Shown piece after piece: positions 1 to 8,710 of a DNA stretch of 64,000 nucleotides. The stretch covers positions 186,001 through 250,000 of the forward strand of contig CBDATB010000012.1 in the NCBI GenBank assembly GCA_965199745.1, given 5' to 3'. Position numbers and translations under genes: made by a program. This DNA comes from CBDATB01 sp965199745 (GTDB lineage Bacteria; Bacteroidota; Bacteroidia; Cytophagales; Flammeovirgaceae). Under the pieces are notes generated by a model, which made no database searches, was not told the DNA's origin, and saw only the letters and a list, made by a program, of their open reading frames with translations. Position 1 is the first letter of the stretch. Each line of letters begins with the position of its first letter.

Positions 1-1
1 C

Positions 2-538
2 TCGGTATATTATGCAGATGATGTCGCCAAAGAAATGATGGGCAGTAATGTGGCTTTAGTTAGGCAAATAAAGCAACTATTTGGTACGGAATCCTACTTT
101 GCCGATGGCAGCTTGAATCGCAACTACTTGAGCAGCCAGATTTTCCATGATCAAGAGAAAAAAGAGAAGATTGAAAGTTTTGTACACCCTGTCGTAGCAC
201 AGCACTATCAGGAATGGCTGAAACGCCACACGCAAAGTCCTTATGTATTGAAAGAAGCTGCGCTGATATTTGAAATGAATACCCATCGGCTGCTCAATAA
301 GGTAATTACTGTATATGCTCCCTTGGCACTTCGTCTCAGACGAGTGATGGCAAGAGACCCTCAGAGAAAAAAGGCACAAATTCAAGCTATCATGGCTAAA
401 CAAATGCCAGAAGAACAAAAAATAAAACAAGCTGATTTTATTATTAAAAATGATGAAAGACAGCTAGTTATACCACAAATTACTAGTTTAGACAAAGAAT
501 TTAATTTTATGTTACATCAGGCTGAAAATAAAAAATAA
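2..538 (+). CDS. coaE: Dephospho-CoA kinase, 5' end missing
   Basis: The reading frame is open from base 2, so the N-terminus with the P-loop lies left of the window. CoaE phosphorylates the ribose 3'-OH of dephospho-CoA, the last step of coenzyme A synthesis in the cytosol. The first visible residues, VYYADDVAKEMM, match the conserved segment after the P-loop that carries the aspartate contacting the substrate (pattern aDxxak-lm). Further on, FVHPVV and the C-terminal ADFIIKND (family: aDfvIdN) are also typical. The visible 178 codons are most of a protein usually near 200 residues. The stop lies 7 bases before dnaX, which suggests cotranscription. Confidence is high for the family; only the P-loop cannot be checked here. 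Confidence 0.9.
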   Translation, partial: SVYYADDVAKEMMGSNVALVRQIKQLFGTESYFADGSLNRNYLSSQIFHDQEKKEKIESFVHPVVAQHYQEWLKRHTQSPYVLKEAALIFEMNTHRLLNKVITVYAPLALRLRRVMARDPQRKKAQIQAIMAKQMPEEQKIKQADFIIKNDERQLVIPQITSLDKEFNFMLHQAENKK

Positions 539-545
539 CGAAAAG

Positions 546-2267
546 ATGGATAATTTTATCGTTTCTGCCCGCAAATATCGTCCAGTTTCTTTCGACACAG
601 TTTTTGGGCAGAATCATGTTACACAGATCTTAAAACATGCGATTGCCGCCAACCAACTGGCACAAGCTTTCTTATTTTGCGGACCTAGGGGAGTTGGTAA
701 AACGACCTGTGCACGTATTTTAGCTAAAACAATTAATTGTGAAAACCACACCGAAAACCATGAGGCTTGCAATACTTGTACTTCCTGCGTGGCTTTTTCA
801 CAAAGTACCTCTTACAACATTATAGAACTAGACGCTGCTTCTAACAACTCAGTAGAAGACATCAGGAGTCTTGTCGAGCAGGTACGCTACCCACCGCATT
901 CGGGTGCGAAAAAAGTATATATTATTGATGAAGTACACATGCTCTCCAATCAGGCTTTCAATGCTTTTTTGAAAACACTAGAAGAACCTCCTGCCTATGC
1001 TGTTTTTATCTTGGCAACTACGGAAAAGCACAAAATTATTCCCACAATCTTGTCGCGTTGCCAAATTTTTGACTTTAAGCGTATGAGTGTTCGCCATATT
1101 GCTATGCAGTTGCAGCATATTGCTGAAAAAGAAGACATTCAAATAAGTCAAAATGCACTTCATTTAATTGCACAAAAAGCTGATGGTGCAATGCGTGACG
1201 CACTTTCGCTATTTGATATGTTAGTAAGTTTTTCCCCCGACAGAAATATAAGTCATCAGGCAATTGCACAGAATTTACATATCTTAGATTGCGACTATTA
1301 TTTTTCTATTACCGACCATCTGCTAAGCCAAAACCTTAGCGCAGCGTTACTAACCTATCACGAAATTTTGCAAAAAGGATTTGATGAGCATTATTTCATT
1401 ACAGGTCTTACCGAACATTTCAGGAATTTACTGCTTGCAAAAGATCCCAAGACTTTATCACTACTAGAAATTTCTGAAAATATTGATAAAAAAAAATATA
1501 CTGAGCAGGTGGTAAAAGCTGACAATTTCTTACTGCTGTCGGCTATTAATATTGCCCATGAAGCAGATTTACAGTTTAAACAAGCTAGCAACCGACGTTT
1601 GCATGTAGAAATTGCACTTATGAAAATATGTCACCTCAAACATGCTATTGTGCTAGACCATTTGCCTGATGGGGAAGAAAAAAAAAACCTAACTAAAAAA
1701 CAAAACACCACAAATACAGCCATACCAACTACTCTAAAAGCCACAGCAGAAAACTCCTCAGGCGATAGCCGCTGGAGTAGAACCCCCAAAATTGTAGGCG
1801 ATATTCGCTCTGTGAAAGCGCAGATTCAATCGCAACCTCAGCAAAAAATAGTACTGCAAACCCTTTCAGATACAACAGCCCAACAGCCTACATTTCCCCA
1901 GCCCCTCGATAAGACTGCTTTAGATAAGGCTTGGAAGGATTATATGCAGAAAATGAAAGCCGCTGAGAAACGCTTTGAGTATATTATTATGTCTGAGCCT
2001 TATCAATTATTTGACAAGCAGACTGTAAAAATTACCGTGACTCATCCCTCTCTCGAAGAACATGTACGAAAACTAAAACCCGAACTATTGATCTTTTTGA
2101 AAAAGGAACTACAAAATAACTTCATTAAGATTACTCATAAAGTAAATGTAGTGCAAGAAAAAAAAGACTATACCCCATATACTCAGGAAGAAAAATTTGA
2201 GACACTAAAAGAGCAATATCCTGCACTGCTTGAGTTGACAAAAAAGCTAGGTTTGCAGCCAGAGTAA
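546..2267 (+). CDS. dnaX: DNA polymerase III subunit gamma/tau
   Basis: This is the clamp-loader ATPase of the replicative polymerase, 573 residues. It has the Walker A motif GPRGVGKT near residue 46, a zinc module with four Cys/His positions (CENHTENHEACNTCTSC region, about residues 64-82), Walker B IIDEVHM near 125, the LEEPP motif near 145 and the SRC sensor motif (ILSRCQ) near 168. Domain III follows to about residue 370, then a low-complexity linker and a C-terminal domain that in tau binds the polymerase. It starts with ATG directly after coaE. The C-terminal half is weakly conserved, as usual in this phylum. I saw no slippery A-run of the kind used for programmed gamma/tau frameshifting that I would trust. 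Confidence 0.95.
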   Translation: MDNFIVSARKYRPVSFDTVFGQNHVTQILKHAIAANQLAQAFLFCGPRGVGKTTCARILAKTINCENHTENHEACNTCTSCVAFSQSTSYNIIELDAASNNSVEDIRSLVEQVRYPPHSGAKKVYIIDEVHMLSNQAFNAFLKTLEEPPAYAVFILATTEKHKIIPTILSRCQIFDFKRMSVRHIAMQLQHIAEKEDIQISQNALHLIAQKADGAMRDALSLFDMLVSFSPDRNISHQAIAQNLHILDCDYYFSITDHLLSQNLSAALLTYHEILQKGFDEHYFITGLTEHFRNLLLAKDPKTLSLLEISENIDKKKYTEQVVKADNFLLLSAINIAHEADLQFKQASNRRLHVEIALMKICHLKHAIVLDHLPDGEEKKNLTKKQNTTNTAIPTTLKATAENSSGDSRWSRTPKIVGDIRSVKAQIQSQPQQKIVLQTLSDTTAQQPTFPQPLDKTALDKAWKDYMQKMKAAEKRFEYIIMSEPYQLFDKQTVKITVTHPSLEEHVRKLKPELLIFLKKELQNNFIKITHKVNVVQEKKDYTPYTQEEKFETLKEQYPALLELTKKLGLQPE

Positions 2268-2301
2268 TTAGTAATACAACTTTTGCCATATATTAAAAAA
2301 T

Positions 2302-3624
2302 TTGGAAGTACTCGCCCTGATAGCAACCCTATCCCTTTACATCATTTATCAGATAAAAAGTCTCTACCAAAAGGATAAGCATCTGAGTAAATACTTCATT
2401 AGTGGCTTAATCTTCAAACTACTTGCTGGGCTACTGGTTTGTTCACTCTATCAGTGCTACTATGGGCTTGGCGATATGCTCAGCCTTTTTGAGAGTGCCT
2501 CACAACTAGCAAACTATGCTCTAGCAAACCCTTTGTCTTACGTCCACTTTTGGTTCGGTAATATTGACGAAAACCTACGGCAACTAATAGCAGGTTTTGA
2601 AGAAGTAGAAAATATAGAGCGAGCAACCTCGCAAAGTGTATTTTTCGGCGAGTACAGAAATATTGCTATGACGAAAGTCGTCAGCTTGGTTTGTTTGGCA
2701 ACGCGAAATAACTTTTGGTTTAGTAGTTTGTATATATCGCTATTTAGCTTTGCAGGGTGCTGGTTTTTATTTCTAAAACTGTATGTACTATTTCCAGAAC
2801 AAAAATGGGCAGGACTCATTGCCTTCATTTATTTTCCATCTATTGTCTTTTGGACTTCAGGCTTAATTAAAGAAGCCCTTGTTACTGGGGCGGTCAATTT
2901 TATTAGTAGTTTTCTGTTGCAAAGGCTATATATTGACGACAAAAAGAAAGCCTACTGGCAGTATGCATGGTATTTTTTATATCTGAACGTATTGTTTTAT
3001 CTGGTCTGGCAAATAAAATACTATTATGTATTGGCTTGGGTGGGTGGATTTCTGCCTTTCATTTTCGTTAAGGCTATCAAAAAGCTCAGTACCCAGCAAG
3101 CAGTAAGTGCCTACTTGGCAGCCGTTTTAGTTTTTTCTCTTACCACGCTCCTGTTACAACACGAACGTATCAATCTACTTTCTTTAATAGATTTTGTAAT
3201 AAAGAATAATCGGGAAGCCCTTATCAATGCATCCGAAGGCAGTTTAATCATTTCGTACTACTGTTTAAAAGCGGATATTTTCAGTTTAGCTCTCAATGCA
3301 CTCATTGGGGGGGGTCAGGCACTTTTTCGTCCTTTTTTATGGGAAAGTTATAATACACTCACTTTGCTAGCTGCGTTAGAAAGCAGTGCTTTGTTATTTC
3401 TGACAGTAGCCTTTCTGTTGAGGATCCGTCAAATCAAAATTGGTCCTAAATACTATACTTTAGTATTGGCTACTTGTGTTTATCTACTTGTATTACTGGT
3501 TTTTACGTCTTTTGCTATGCCCCATTTGGGAACGATGGTTCGGCTCCGAGTAGGAATGCTTGGGGCTTTTGTTTATTTTTTGTGTGTGGGTGCAAGGGTA
3601 GGAAAAAACGACAGTAAGAGGTAG
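2302..3624 (+). CDS. Polytopic membrane protein, paralogue of the gene at 58841-60241
   Basis: This is a 440-residue protein with about ten hydrophobic segments and no signal peptide. I do not recognise a named family with certainty. Its layout resembles multi-spanning GT-C-like or polymerase-like envelope proteins of Bacteroidota. It shares with the product of 58841-60241 the block YQ-YY--GD near residue 55 and, more strikingly, PSIVFWTSGLIKEA near 180 (PSLFFWGSGLMKDT in the other copy). The start is TTG: an in-frame TAA lies 30 bases upstream and the next ATG is about 58 codons inside, past the first membrane segment. It follows dnaX by 34 bases, so it may be read through from coaE-dnaX. 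A role in cell-surface glycan assembly is a guess based on shape only. Confidence 0.7.
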   Translation: MEVLALIATLSLYIIYQIKSLYQKDKHLSKYFISGLIFKLLAGLLVCSLYQCYYGLGDMLSLFESASQLANYALANPLSYVHFWFGNIDENLRQLIAGFEEVENIERATSQSVFFGEYRNIAMTKVVSLVCLATRNNFWFSSLYISLFSFAGCWFLFLKLYVLFPEQKWAGLIAFIYFPSIVFWTSGLIKEALVTGAVNFISSFLLQRLYIDDKKKAYWQYAWYFLYLNVLFYLVWQIKYYYVLAWVGGFLPFIFVKAIKKLSTQQAVSAYLAAVLVFSLTTLLLQHERINLLSLIDFVIKNNREALINASEGSLIISYYCLKADIFSLALNALIGGGQALFRPFLWESYNTLTLLAALESSALLFLTVAFLLRIRQIKIGPKYYTLVLATCVYLLVLLVFTSFAMPHLGTMVRLRVGMLGAFVYFLCVGARVGKNDSKR

Positions 3625-3659
3625 ATACTTAACAGTATTAAAATTTTTCTTTTCTATAC

Positions 3660-4736
3660 TCAACCATTCAGGCTTCCTGCCTTAATTTTCTCAGCGTTGT
3701 CGGCAATACGGAGTTTTTCAATAAAATCTCCTATATTACCATCAACCACTGCCGGAAGGTTATAAACTGTATACTGAATGCGATGGTCAGTTACTCTGCC
3801 TTGAGGGTAGTTGTAAGTACGAATTTTATCTGAACGGTCACCGCTGCCAACCATCGACCGACGAGCAGCACCTACTTCTTCATTGTGTTTCTCTAGTTGT
3901 ATTTCATAAATTCTGGAACGCAATACACTCATCGCCTTATCGCGGTTTTTCAGTTGTGATTTTTGATCTTGGCATTGCGCGACAGTACCGGTGGGCATAT
4001 GTGTGAGTCTGACTGCAGAATAAGTAGTATTTACCGACTGCCCACCAGGACCCGAAGAGCAATAACGATCTATCTTTATATCCTTCATATCTATTTCAAT
4101 ATCTATATCTTCCACTTGGGGTAATACTGCCACTGAGGCGGCAGAAGTATGCACCCTACCTTGTGTTTCAGTTACAGGTACACGCTGCACCCGATGTACT
4201 CCGGATTCATATTTTAGTTTGCCATACACATCTTCTCCAGAAACTGATAGAACGATTTCTTTGTACCCCCCAGAAGTCCCATCAGTATAATCAATTACTG
4301 TAGCACTCCAAGCCATCTGCTCAATATAACGCTGGTACATTCTAAATAAATCACCGGCAAAAATAGATGCTTCATTCCCTCCTGTACCTGCGCGAATCTC
4401 CATAATTATATCCCTGCTATCGTTGGGGTCTTTGGAAATGAGTACTGTTTTGATATTTTCTTCTAAACTTTTCTTTTTTTTATATAACTCTTCTAATTCC
4501 ACTTTAGCCATTTCTCTAAACTCTTCATCTTCCTCAGTAGCAATTAACCCTTTAGTATTAATAATATTATTCAATATATTCCTGTAAACTTCGTACTTAT
4601 GGACAATTTTTTCTAAGTCCTTATATTCCTTATTCAGTTTAGCATACTGCTTCATGTCAGCTATAGTTTCGGGTAACACAATCAATTGGTTGACCTCGTC
4701 AAAGCGTTCTTTGATATTTTCTAGTTTGTCTATCAT
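3660..4736 (-). CDS. prfA: Peptide chain release factor 1
   Basis: RF1 recognises UAA and UAG in the ribosomal A site and triggers peptide release. The protein has 358 residues, the normal length. The codon-recognition tripeptide is PVT in the context HRVQRVPVTETQGR (near residue 185), where RF1 proteins carry PxT; RF2 would have SPF. The catalytic GGQ sits in SSGPGGQSVNTT near residue 230, and its glutamine is the residue normally methylated by PrmC. The gene converges on the membrane protein gene that ends at 3624 and is divergent from gltX, with 131 bases between the two starts. Confidence 0.97.
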   Translation of the reverse strand: MIDKLENIKERFDEVNQLIVLPETIADMKQYAKLNKEYKDLEKIVHKYEVYRNILNNIINTKGLIATEEDEEFREMAKVELEELYKKKKSLEENIKTVLISKDPNDSRDIIMEIRAGTGGNEASIFAGDLFRMYQRYIEQMAWSATVIDYTDGTSGGYKEIVLSVSGEDVYGKLKYESGVHRVQRVPVTETQGRVHTSAASVAVLPQVEDIDIEIDMKDIKIDRYCSSGPGGQSVNTTYSAVRLTHMPTGTVAQCQDQKSQLKNRDKAMSVLRSRIYEIQLEKHNEEVGAARRSMVGSGDRSDKIRTYNYPQGRVTDHRIQYTVYNLPAVVDGNIGDFIEKLRIADNAEKIKAGSLNG

Positions 4737-4867
4737 ATATCTTGTTGTATTTTATAACTTTGTATTTCCAAAGTGTAAAGTTATGTATACTAGTTTACTT
4801 GGACAAAATAGTTTTTTTGTCAAAAGCCTCAATTACTAACTCAAACCATCAGTCAAAGTTTATTTCA

Positions 4868-6406
4868 ATGGAGAAAGCAGTTCGAGTACGTTTCGCGCCA
4901 AGCCCTACAGGTCCTTTACACATCGGGGGCGTACGTACAGCCTTATTCAACTACTTGTTTGCTCGAAAGCACCGCGGCCAATTTATTGTAAGAATAGAAG
5001 ATACAGATCAATCGCGTTTAGTTACAGGAGCAGAGAGCTATATCAAAGAAACTCTAGAATGGTGTGGTATTACACCAGACGAAAGTCCTTGGCATGGTAG
5101 TGGAAAAGTACATTACAAACAATCTGAACGTAAGCTGAGCTATGCCAAATATGCACAATATCTTGTCGATAACAATCATGCTTATTATGCTTTCGACACC
5201 GCTGAAGAACTAAACCAGATGCGCAAAAGGCTAAAAGCAGCCAGAGTAGCTAGCCCACAATACAATGCCATTACTCGAACAACGATGAAAAACTCACTTA
5301 CCCTTTCAGAAAAAGAGATAAAAAAACGACTAGATTCGGGAGAACCTTACGTAATTAGGTTAAAAGTGCCTCGCAAAGAAGAAGTCAGACTAAAAGATAT
5401 GGTAAGAGGTTGGGTAATGGTACACTCTTTTACCATTGATGATAAGGTATTGATGAAATCTGACGGTATGCCTACTTACCACCTAGCAAACGTGGTAGAT
5501 GATTATTTGATGGGTATTACCCATGTTATTCGGGGAGAAGAATGGCTGCCCTCAGCACCCTTGCACATATTACTCTACCAATATCTGGGCTGGGAAAACC
5601 AAATACCCAAATTTGCTCATTTGCCTCTATTACTCAAACCTGACGGCAATGGCAAGCTCAGCAAACGCGATGGCGACAAACTGGGCTTTTCTGTTTTTCC
5701 GCTTGCCTGGCAAGCTCCCAATATGAAAGAAGCATACTCGGGTTACAGAGAAGATGGCTATTTCCCCGACGCATTTACCAACTTCTTGGCTTTTTTAGGC
5801 TGGAATCCGGGTAACGATCGGGAAATTTTTAGTATCAATGAACTCATTGAAGCTTTTTCTATTGACAGAGTAGGAAAATCAGGTACAAAATTTGACATAG
5901 GCAAAGCCCGCTGGTTCAATCAGCAGTATTTAAAAAATAAGCCAATTGAAGAACTCGCCAAATATTTACTAAAAGATTTACAAAAACAAAATATTACTTG
6001 TACCGCCAAGAGAACACAACAGATATGCTCACTCATGAAAGAACGAGTAGTTTTTGCCAAGGACCTGGCAAAAGAAAGTAAGTTCTTTTTTGTAAGGCCA
6101 GATCGATACGATGAAAAAGTAGCTCGCAAAAAATGGAAGAAGCAAGTAGTAGCAGTTTTTGAGCAATACCAATCAGCCCTTAACTCACTCAGCAGTTTTA
6201 ATGCAAAAATTGCCAAAAGCACCTTAAAACAAATCCTCGACGAACAGGGAATAAAAATAGGGCAAGTGATGCAGGCTTTACGGGTGGCAGTAACAGGGAT
6301 CGATTCCGGTCCTGACCTTATGCAAATTATCAATATACTAGGCACTCAGGAAGTTGCTGACAGGATAGCCATCGCCGTAAAAAAACTTGCACCTTACGCA
6401 GAATAA
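4868..6406 (+). CDS. gltX: Glutamyl-tRNA synthetase
   Basis: This class I synthetase charges tRNA-Glu. The frame is open from 4742, but homology begins at the ATG at 4868 (MEKAVRVRFAPSPTGPLHIG), which gives 512 residues, the usual length. The HIGH motif appears as HIGG near residue 19. The KMSKS loop is KLSKRDG, near residue 262. The Rossmann domain, the connective insertion and the helical C-terminal anticodon-binding domain are all present. The upstream 130 bases contain TAACTTTG (4755-4762), which matches the Bacteroidota -7 box, but no well-spaced -33 partner was found. Confidence 0.96.
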   Translation: MEKAVRVRFAPSPTGPLHIGGVRTALFNYLFARKHRGQFIVRIEDTDQSRLVTGAESYIKETLEWCGITPDESPWHGSGKVHYKQSERKLSYAKYAQYLVDNNHAYYAFDTAEELNQMRKRLKAARVASPQYNAITRTTMKNSLTLSEKEIKKRLDSGEPYVIRLKVPRKEEVRLKDMVRGWVMVHSFTIDDKVLMKSDGMPTYHLANVVDDYLMGITHVIRGEEWLPSAPLHILLYQYLGWENQIPKFAHLPLLLKPDGNGKLSKRDGDKLGFSVFPLAWQAPNMKEAYSGYREDGYFPDAFTNFLAFLGWNPGNDREIFSINELIEAFSIDRVGKSGTKFDIGKARWFNQQYLKNKPIEELAKYLLKDLQKQNITCTAKRTQQICSLMKERVVFAKDLAKESKFFFVRPDRYDEKVARKKWKKQVVAVFEQYQSALNSLSSFNAKIAKSTLKQILDEQGIKIGQVMQALRVAVTGIDSGPDLMQIINILGTQEVADRIAIAVKKLAPYAE

Positions 6407-6460
6407 AGTAAGAGTTTGTAAAATAAATTATTTTATTAATTAATTATTTAGTAATTCGCT

Positions 6461-6808
6461 ATGAAGTGGAATATTTTAGAAAGTGTAGCAGATTTAGAAA
6501 ATTTAAAACAAGTATCTCAACAACAAAAAATATTGATATACAAACACAGCAACCGCTGCTCGATATGCAGCACCGCACTCGAACGGCTAGAAAAAAACTG
6601 GCAAGAGGCTGATAGCAAAACACTAAAACCCTATTTTATAGATGTCGTTGCCCAACGACCTATCTCTAATCAAGTAGCCAAAGATTTTAACATACGGCAT
6701 GAGTCGCCTCAAGTTTTAATTATTGAAAATGGCGTTTGTAAGTACCAATCTTCTCATTTAGGTATTCACTACCAAAAAGTGATAGACTATGCTACTTCAA
6801 ATGCCTAG
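6461..6808 (+). CDS. ytxJ: Bacillithiol system redox protein YtxJ
   Basis: This is a small (115-residue) thioredoxin-fold protein. The block KHSNRCSICSTALERLE near residue 29 corresponds to the YtxJ signature KHS-RC-iSs-A, where the cysteine is the monothiol active site. The second block, HESPQVLIIENG near residue 84, holds the cis-proline loop. YtxJ proteins are linked to bacillithiol, the low-molecular-weight thiol of many Bacteroidota and Firmicutes, probably for de-bacillithiolation; no other bacillithiol gene is visible in this window. It lies 54 bases after gltX and may share its transcript. Confidence 0.85.
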   Translation: MKWNILESVADLENLKQVSQQQKILIYKHSNRCSICSTALERLEKNWQEADSKTLKPYFIDVVAQRPISNQVAKDFNIRHESPQVLIIENGVCKYQSSHLGIHYQKVIDYATSNA

Positions 6809-6850
6809 CAAAGCTGATAAAACACGTGCTGAATTGAGTTTTTAGTGGCA

Positions 6851-7291
6851 ATGGAGAAGCTTAATCTACCAGCTTTTTCTTATTGTTTGAAGAAACACGA
6901 AGGGAGAGTTTATATCTGGGATATTGTACGCAAAAAATATCTATTGCTTAAACCAGAGGAATGGGTCAGGCAGCACTTTGTTCACTTCCTCATTGGCAAA
7001 GGCTACCCTAAGTCGCTTATTAATATAGAGGCTAGTCTTATCTACAATAAACTAAAAAAACGCTCCGACATACTCGTATGTAACCGAAGAGGTATCCCTT
7101 TTTTATTGGTAGAATGTAAGGCTCCAAAAACCTGTATAAGTAACAAGACTTTCTGGCAAGCTGCTACTTACAACCTCGCTGCTCGCGCACCCTATTTGTG
7201 TGTTACTAATGGCATGCAACACTATTACACACATATTGATTTCCAGACCCAGAATTATCATTTCTTAAATGACTTACCAGAGTTTATATAA
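6851..7291 (+). CDS. HsdR N-terminal-like (PD-(D/E)XK) nuclease domain protein
   Basis: This 146-residue protein consists almost entirely of a type I restriction enzyme R-subunit N-terminal-like domain (the HSDR_N_2 type). The motif core is visible: RSDILV near residue 74 gives the aspartate and FLLVECKAP near 87 gives the E-x-K pair of the PD-(D/E)XK fold. No helicase, methylase or specificity subunit is nearby, so it is not a restriction system. Stand-alone copies of this domain are widespread in Bacteroidota and their role is not known. A GTG at 6845, two codons upstream, is an alternative start. The spacing to ytxJ is about 40 bases. Confidence 0.75.
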   Translation: MEKLNLPAFSYCLKKHEGRVYIWDIVRKKYLLLKPEEWVRQHFVHFLIGKGYPKSLINIEASLIYNKLKKRSDILVCNRRGIPFLLVECKAPKTCISNKTFWQAATYNLAARAPYLCVTNGMQHYYTHIDFQTQNYHFLNDLPEFI

Positions 7292-7312
7292 ATTTTTTAT
7301 TTTGTAACTTTG
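7283..7312 (+). promoter_or_regulatory. Putative promoter of manC
   Basis: TAACTTTG at 7305-7312 fits the Bacteroidota -7 consensus TAnnTTTG exactly. A TTTA at 7283-7286, 18 bases upstream, is one base off the -33 TTTG. Transcription would start near 7319, leaving a leader of about 50 bases before the manC ATG at 7371. Seen by eye only. Confidence 0.4.
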
Positions 7313-7370
7313 AGATAATTTGTGAAAATAAAATCTTATTTTTCTTTGTTTTAAAAACAATATAAATTTT

Positions 7371-8447
7371 ATGCATGATAATTATGTAGTCATCATGGCT
7401 GGCGGTGTTGGAAGTAGGCTATGGCCTTTTAGCCGCAAAAATTACCCAAAACAGTTTCAAGATGTATTGGGTATAGGTAAAACGCTTATTCAACAAACTG
7501 TAGACAGATTTGAAGGTATTTGCCCAAAAGAAAATATTTACATCGCTACCAATGCTTCTTACGAATCAATCGTGAAAGAACAACTGCCGTTTATATCGGA
7601 CGATGCTTTATTAATTGAACCCGTTATGAGAAATACAGCCCCTTGTATTGCTTATGCGGCACATAAAATAGGCAGTAAAAACCCAAATGCTAGCCTAATT
7701 ATTACTCCTTCCGACCATATGATTTTTGATGACGAAAAATTTTATCAAGATATTAGCACCGTACTCGCAGCCACAAAAAATAACCGCATTTTGGCTACAC
7801 TTGGTATAAAACCTACACACCCTAACACAGGCTACGGCTACATACAGGTGTTGGAAAATGAAAAAATAGAGCAACTCAATAAAGTAAAAGTTTTCACTGA
7901 AAAACCCGATTTGGACACTGCTCGTGCTTTTATAGAAACTGGCGAATTTGTGTGGAATGCCGGTATTTTTATCACAAAAACTGATGTGATACTAGAAGAA
8001 TTTGCTGCGTATCTGCCCCAAATAAGTGAGCCCTTTACAGAAATAGTAGAAAATTTTTATACTAAAAACGAATATTCAAGTGTTCAGCGTGCTTTTTATC
8101 AGTGTACTAACGTTTCCATAGATTATGGGATTATGGAAAAATCTCGGAAGGTATATGTATTAAAAGCCAACTTCGGGTGGTCTGACTTAGGCACATGGAA
8201 AACCGTTTATGAGGCAAGTATTCAAAATAAAGAAAATAACGTAATCAGTGGAAATATACTTGCTTATGATACGCAAGGGTGCATCATCAAAGCAAGCTCT
8301 GATAAACTGGTAGTTGCCAAAGAACTCAAAAACTATATTGTAGTAGAGCAGGATAGTGTACTGATGATATGCCCAATAGCAGAGGAGCAAAAAGTAAAAA
8401 AATTTATTACGGACGCAAAGGAAAAGTTTAATAAAAATTTTAGCTAA
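7371..8447 (+). CDS. manC: Mannose-1-phosphate guanylyltransferase
   Basis: The enzyme makes GDP-mannose from mannose 1-phosphate and GTP, the donor for mannose and fucose in cell-surface polysaccharides. The N-terminal signature MAGGVGSRLWPFSR, with KNYPKQF right after it, is the nucleotidyl-transfer loop. VIEP-type EPVMRNTAP near residue 83, FTEKPD near 182 and WNAGIF near 200 are the further conserved blocks of the family. The 358 residues cover only the guanylyltransferase part; the C-terminal phosphomannose isomerase domain of bifunctional enzymes is absent. It is preceded by a likely promoter of its own. Confidence 0.93.
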   Translation: MHDNYVVIMAGGVGSRLWPFSRKNYPKQFQDVLGIGKTLIQQTVDRFEGICPKENIYIATNASYESIVKEQLPFISDDALLIEPVMRNTAPCIAYAAHKIGSKNPNASLIITPSDHMIFDDEKFYQDISTVLAATKNNRILATLGIKPTHPNTGYGYIQVLENEKIEQLNKVKVFTEKPDLDTARAFIETGEFVWNAGIFITKTDVILEEFAAYLPQISEPFTEIVENFYTKNEYSSVQRAFYQCTNVSIDYGIMEKSRKVYVLKANFGWSDLGTWKTVYEASIQNKENNVISGNILAYDTQGCIIKASSDKLVVAKELKNYIVVEQDSVLMICPIAEEQKVKKFITDAKEKFNKNFS

Positions 8448-8494
8448 ATTTTTGTATCAAAAACATTTTAAAACTAAACTCATCTATCTACTCT

Positions 8495-8706
8495 TTTATT
8501 TGCTTAGACTGAATCTGATCGAATAGTCTTACAGGTTTTTAACAAAAAACCACCACTACTAAAACTCTACCAGCAATTTGACGAATTTAAGGATAGCTAT
8601 CATTGAGTTTTGTCGGAATATTCAACTACATAAGCACGATTTATTCAAGCATACTCCATACAGCTCAATAGCGTGCTTCGTTTGGAAACCTGAACATTTC
8701 AAGATA
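8495..8706 (+). pseudogene. Remnant of an IS630-family transposase (C-terminal end)
   Basis: Across frames the plus strand spells the end of an IS630-type DDE transposase: LNLIE at about 8509, then a stop where an arginine codon is expected, SYRFLTKNHHY, a frameshift, QQFDEFKDS, another frameshift, and IIEFCRNIQLHKHDLF. Living members read like NLIERLWRFLKKK...YYQQFDEFK..IIEFFRNI, and the first E is the third catalytic residue. At least one stop and two shifts make it dead. No upstream part of the transposase and no terminal repeats were found. It fills most of the 260-base gap between manC and the lipoprotein gene. Confidence 0.6.
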
Positions 8707-8710
8707 TTTA

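Noticed and set aside
4742..4867. N-terminal extension of GltX by 42 residues
   Set aside because: It covers the divergent promoter region and has no similarity; homology starts at 4868.
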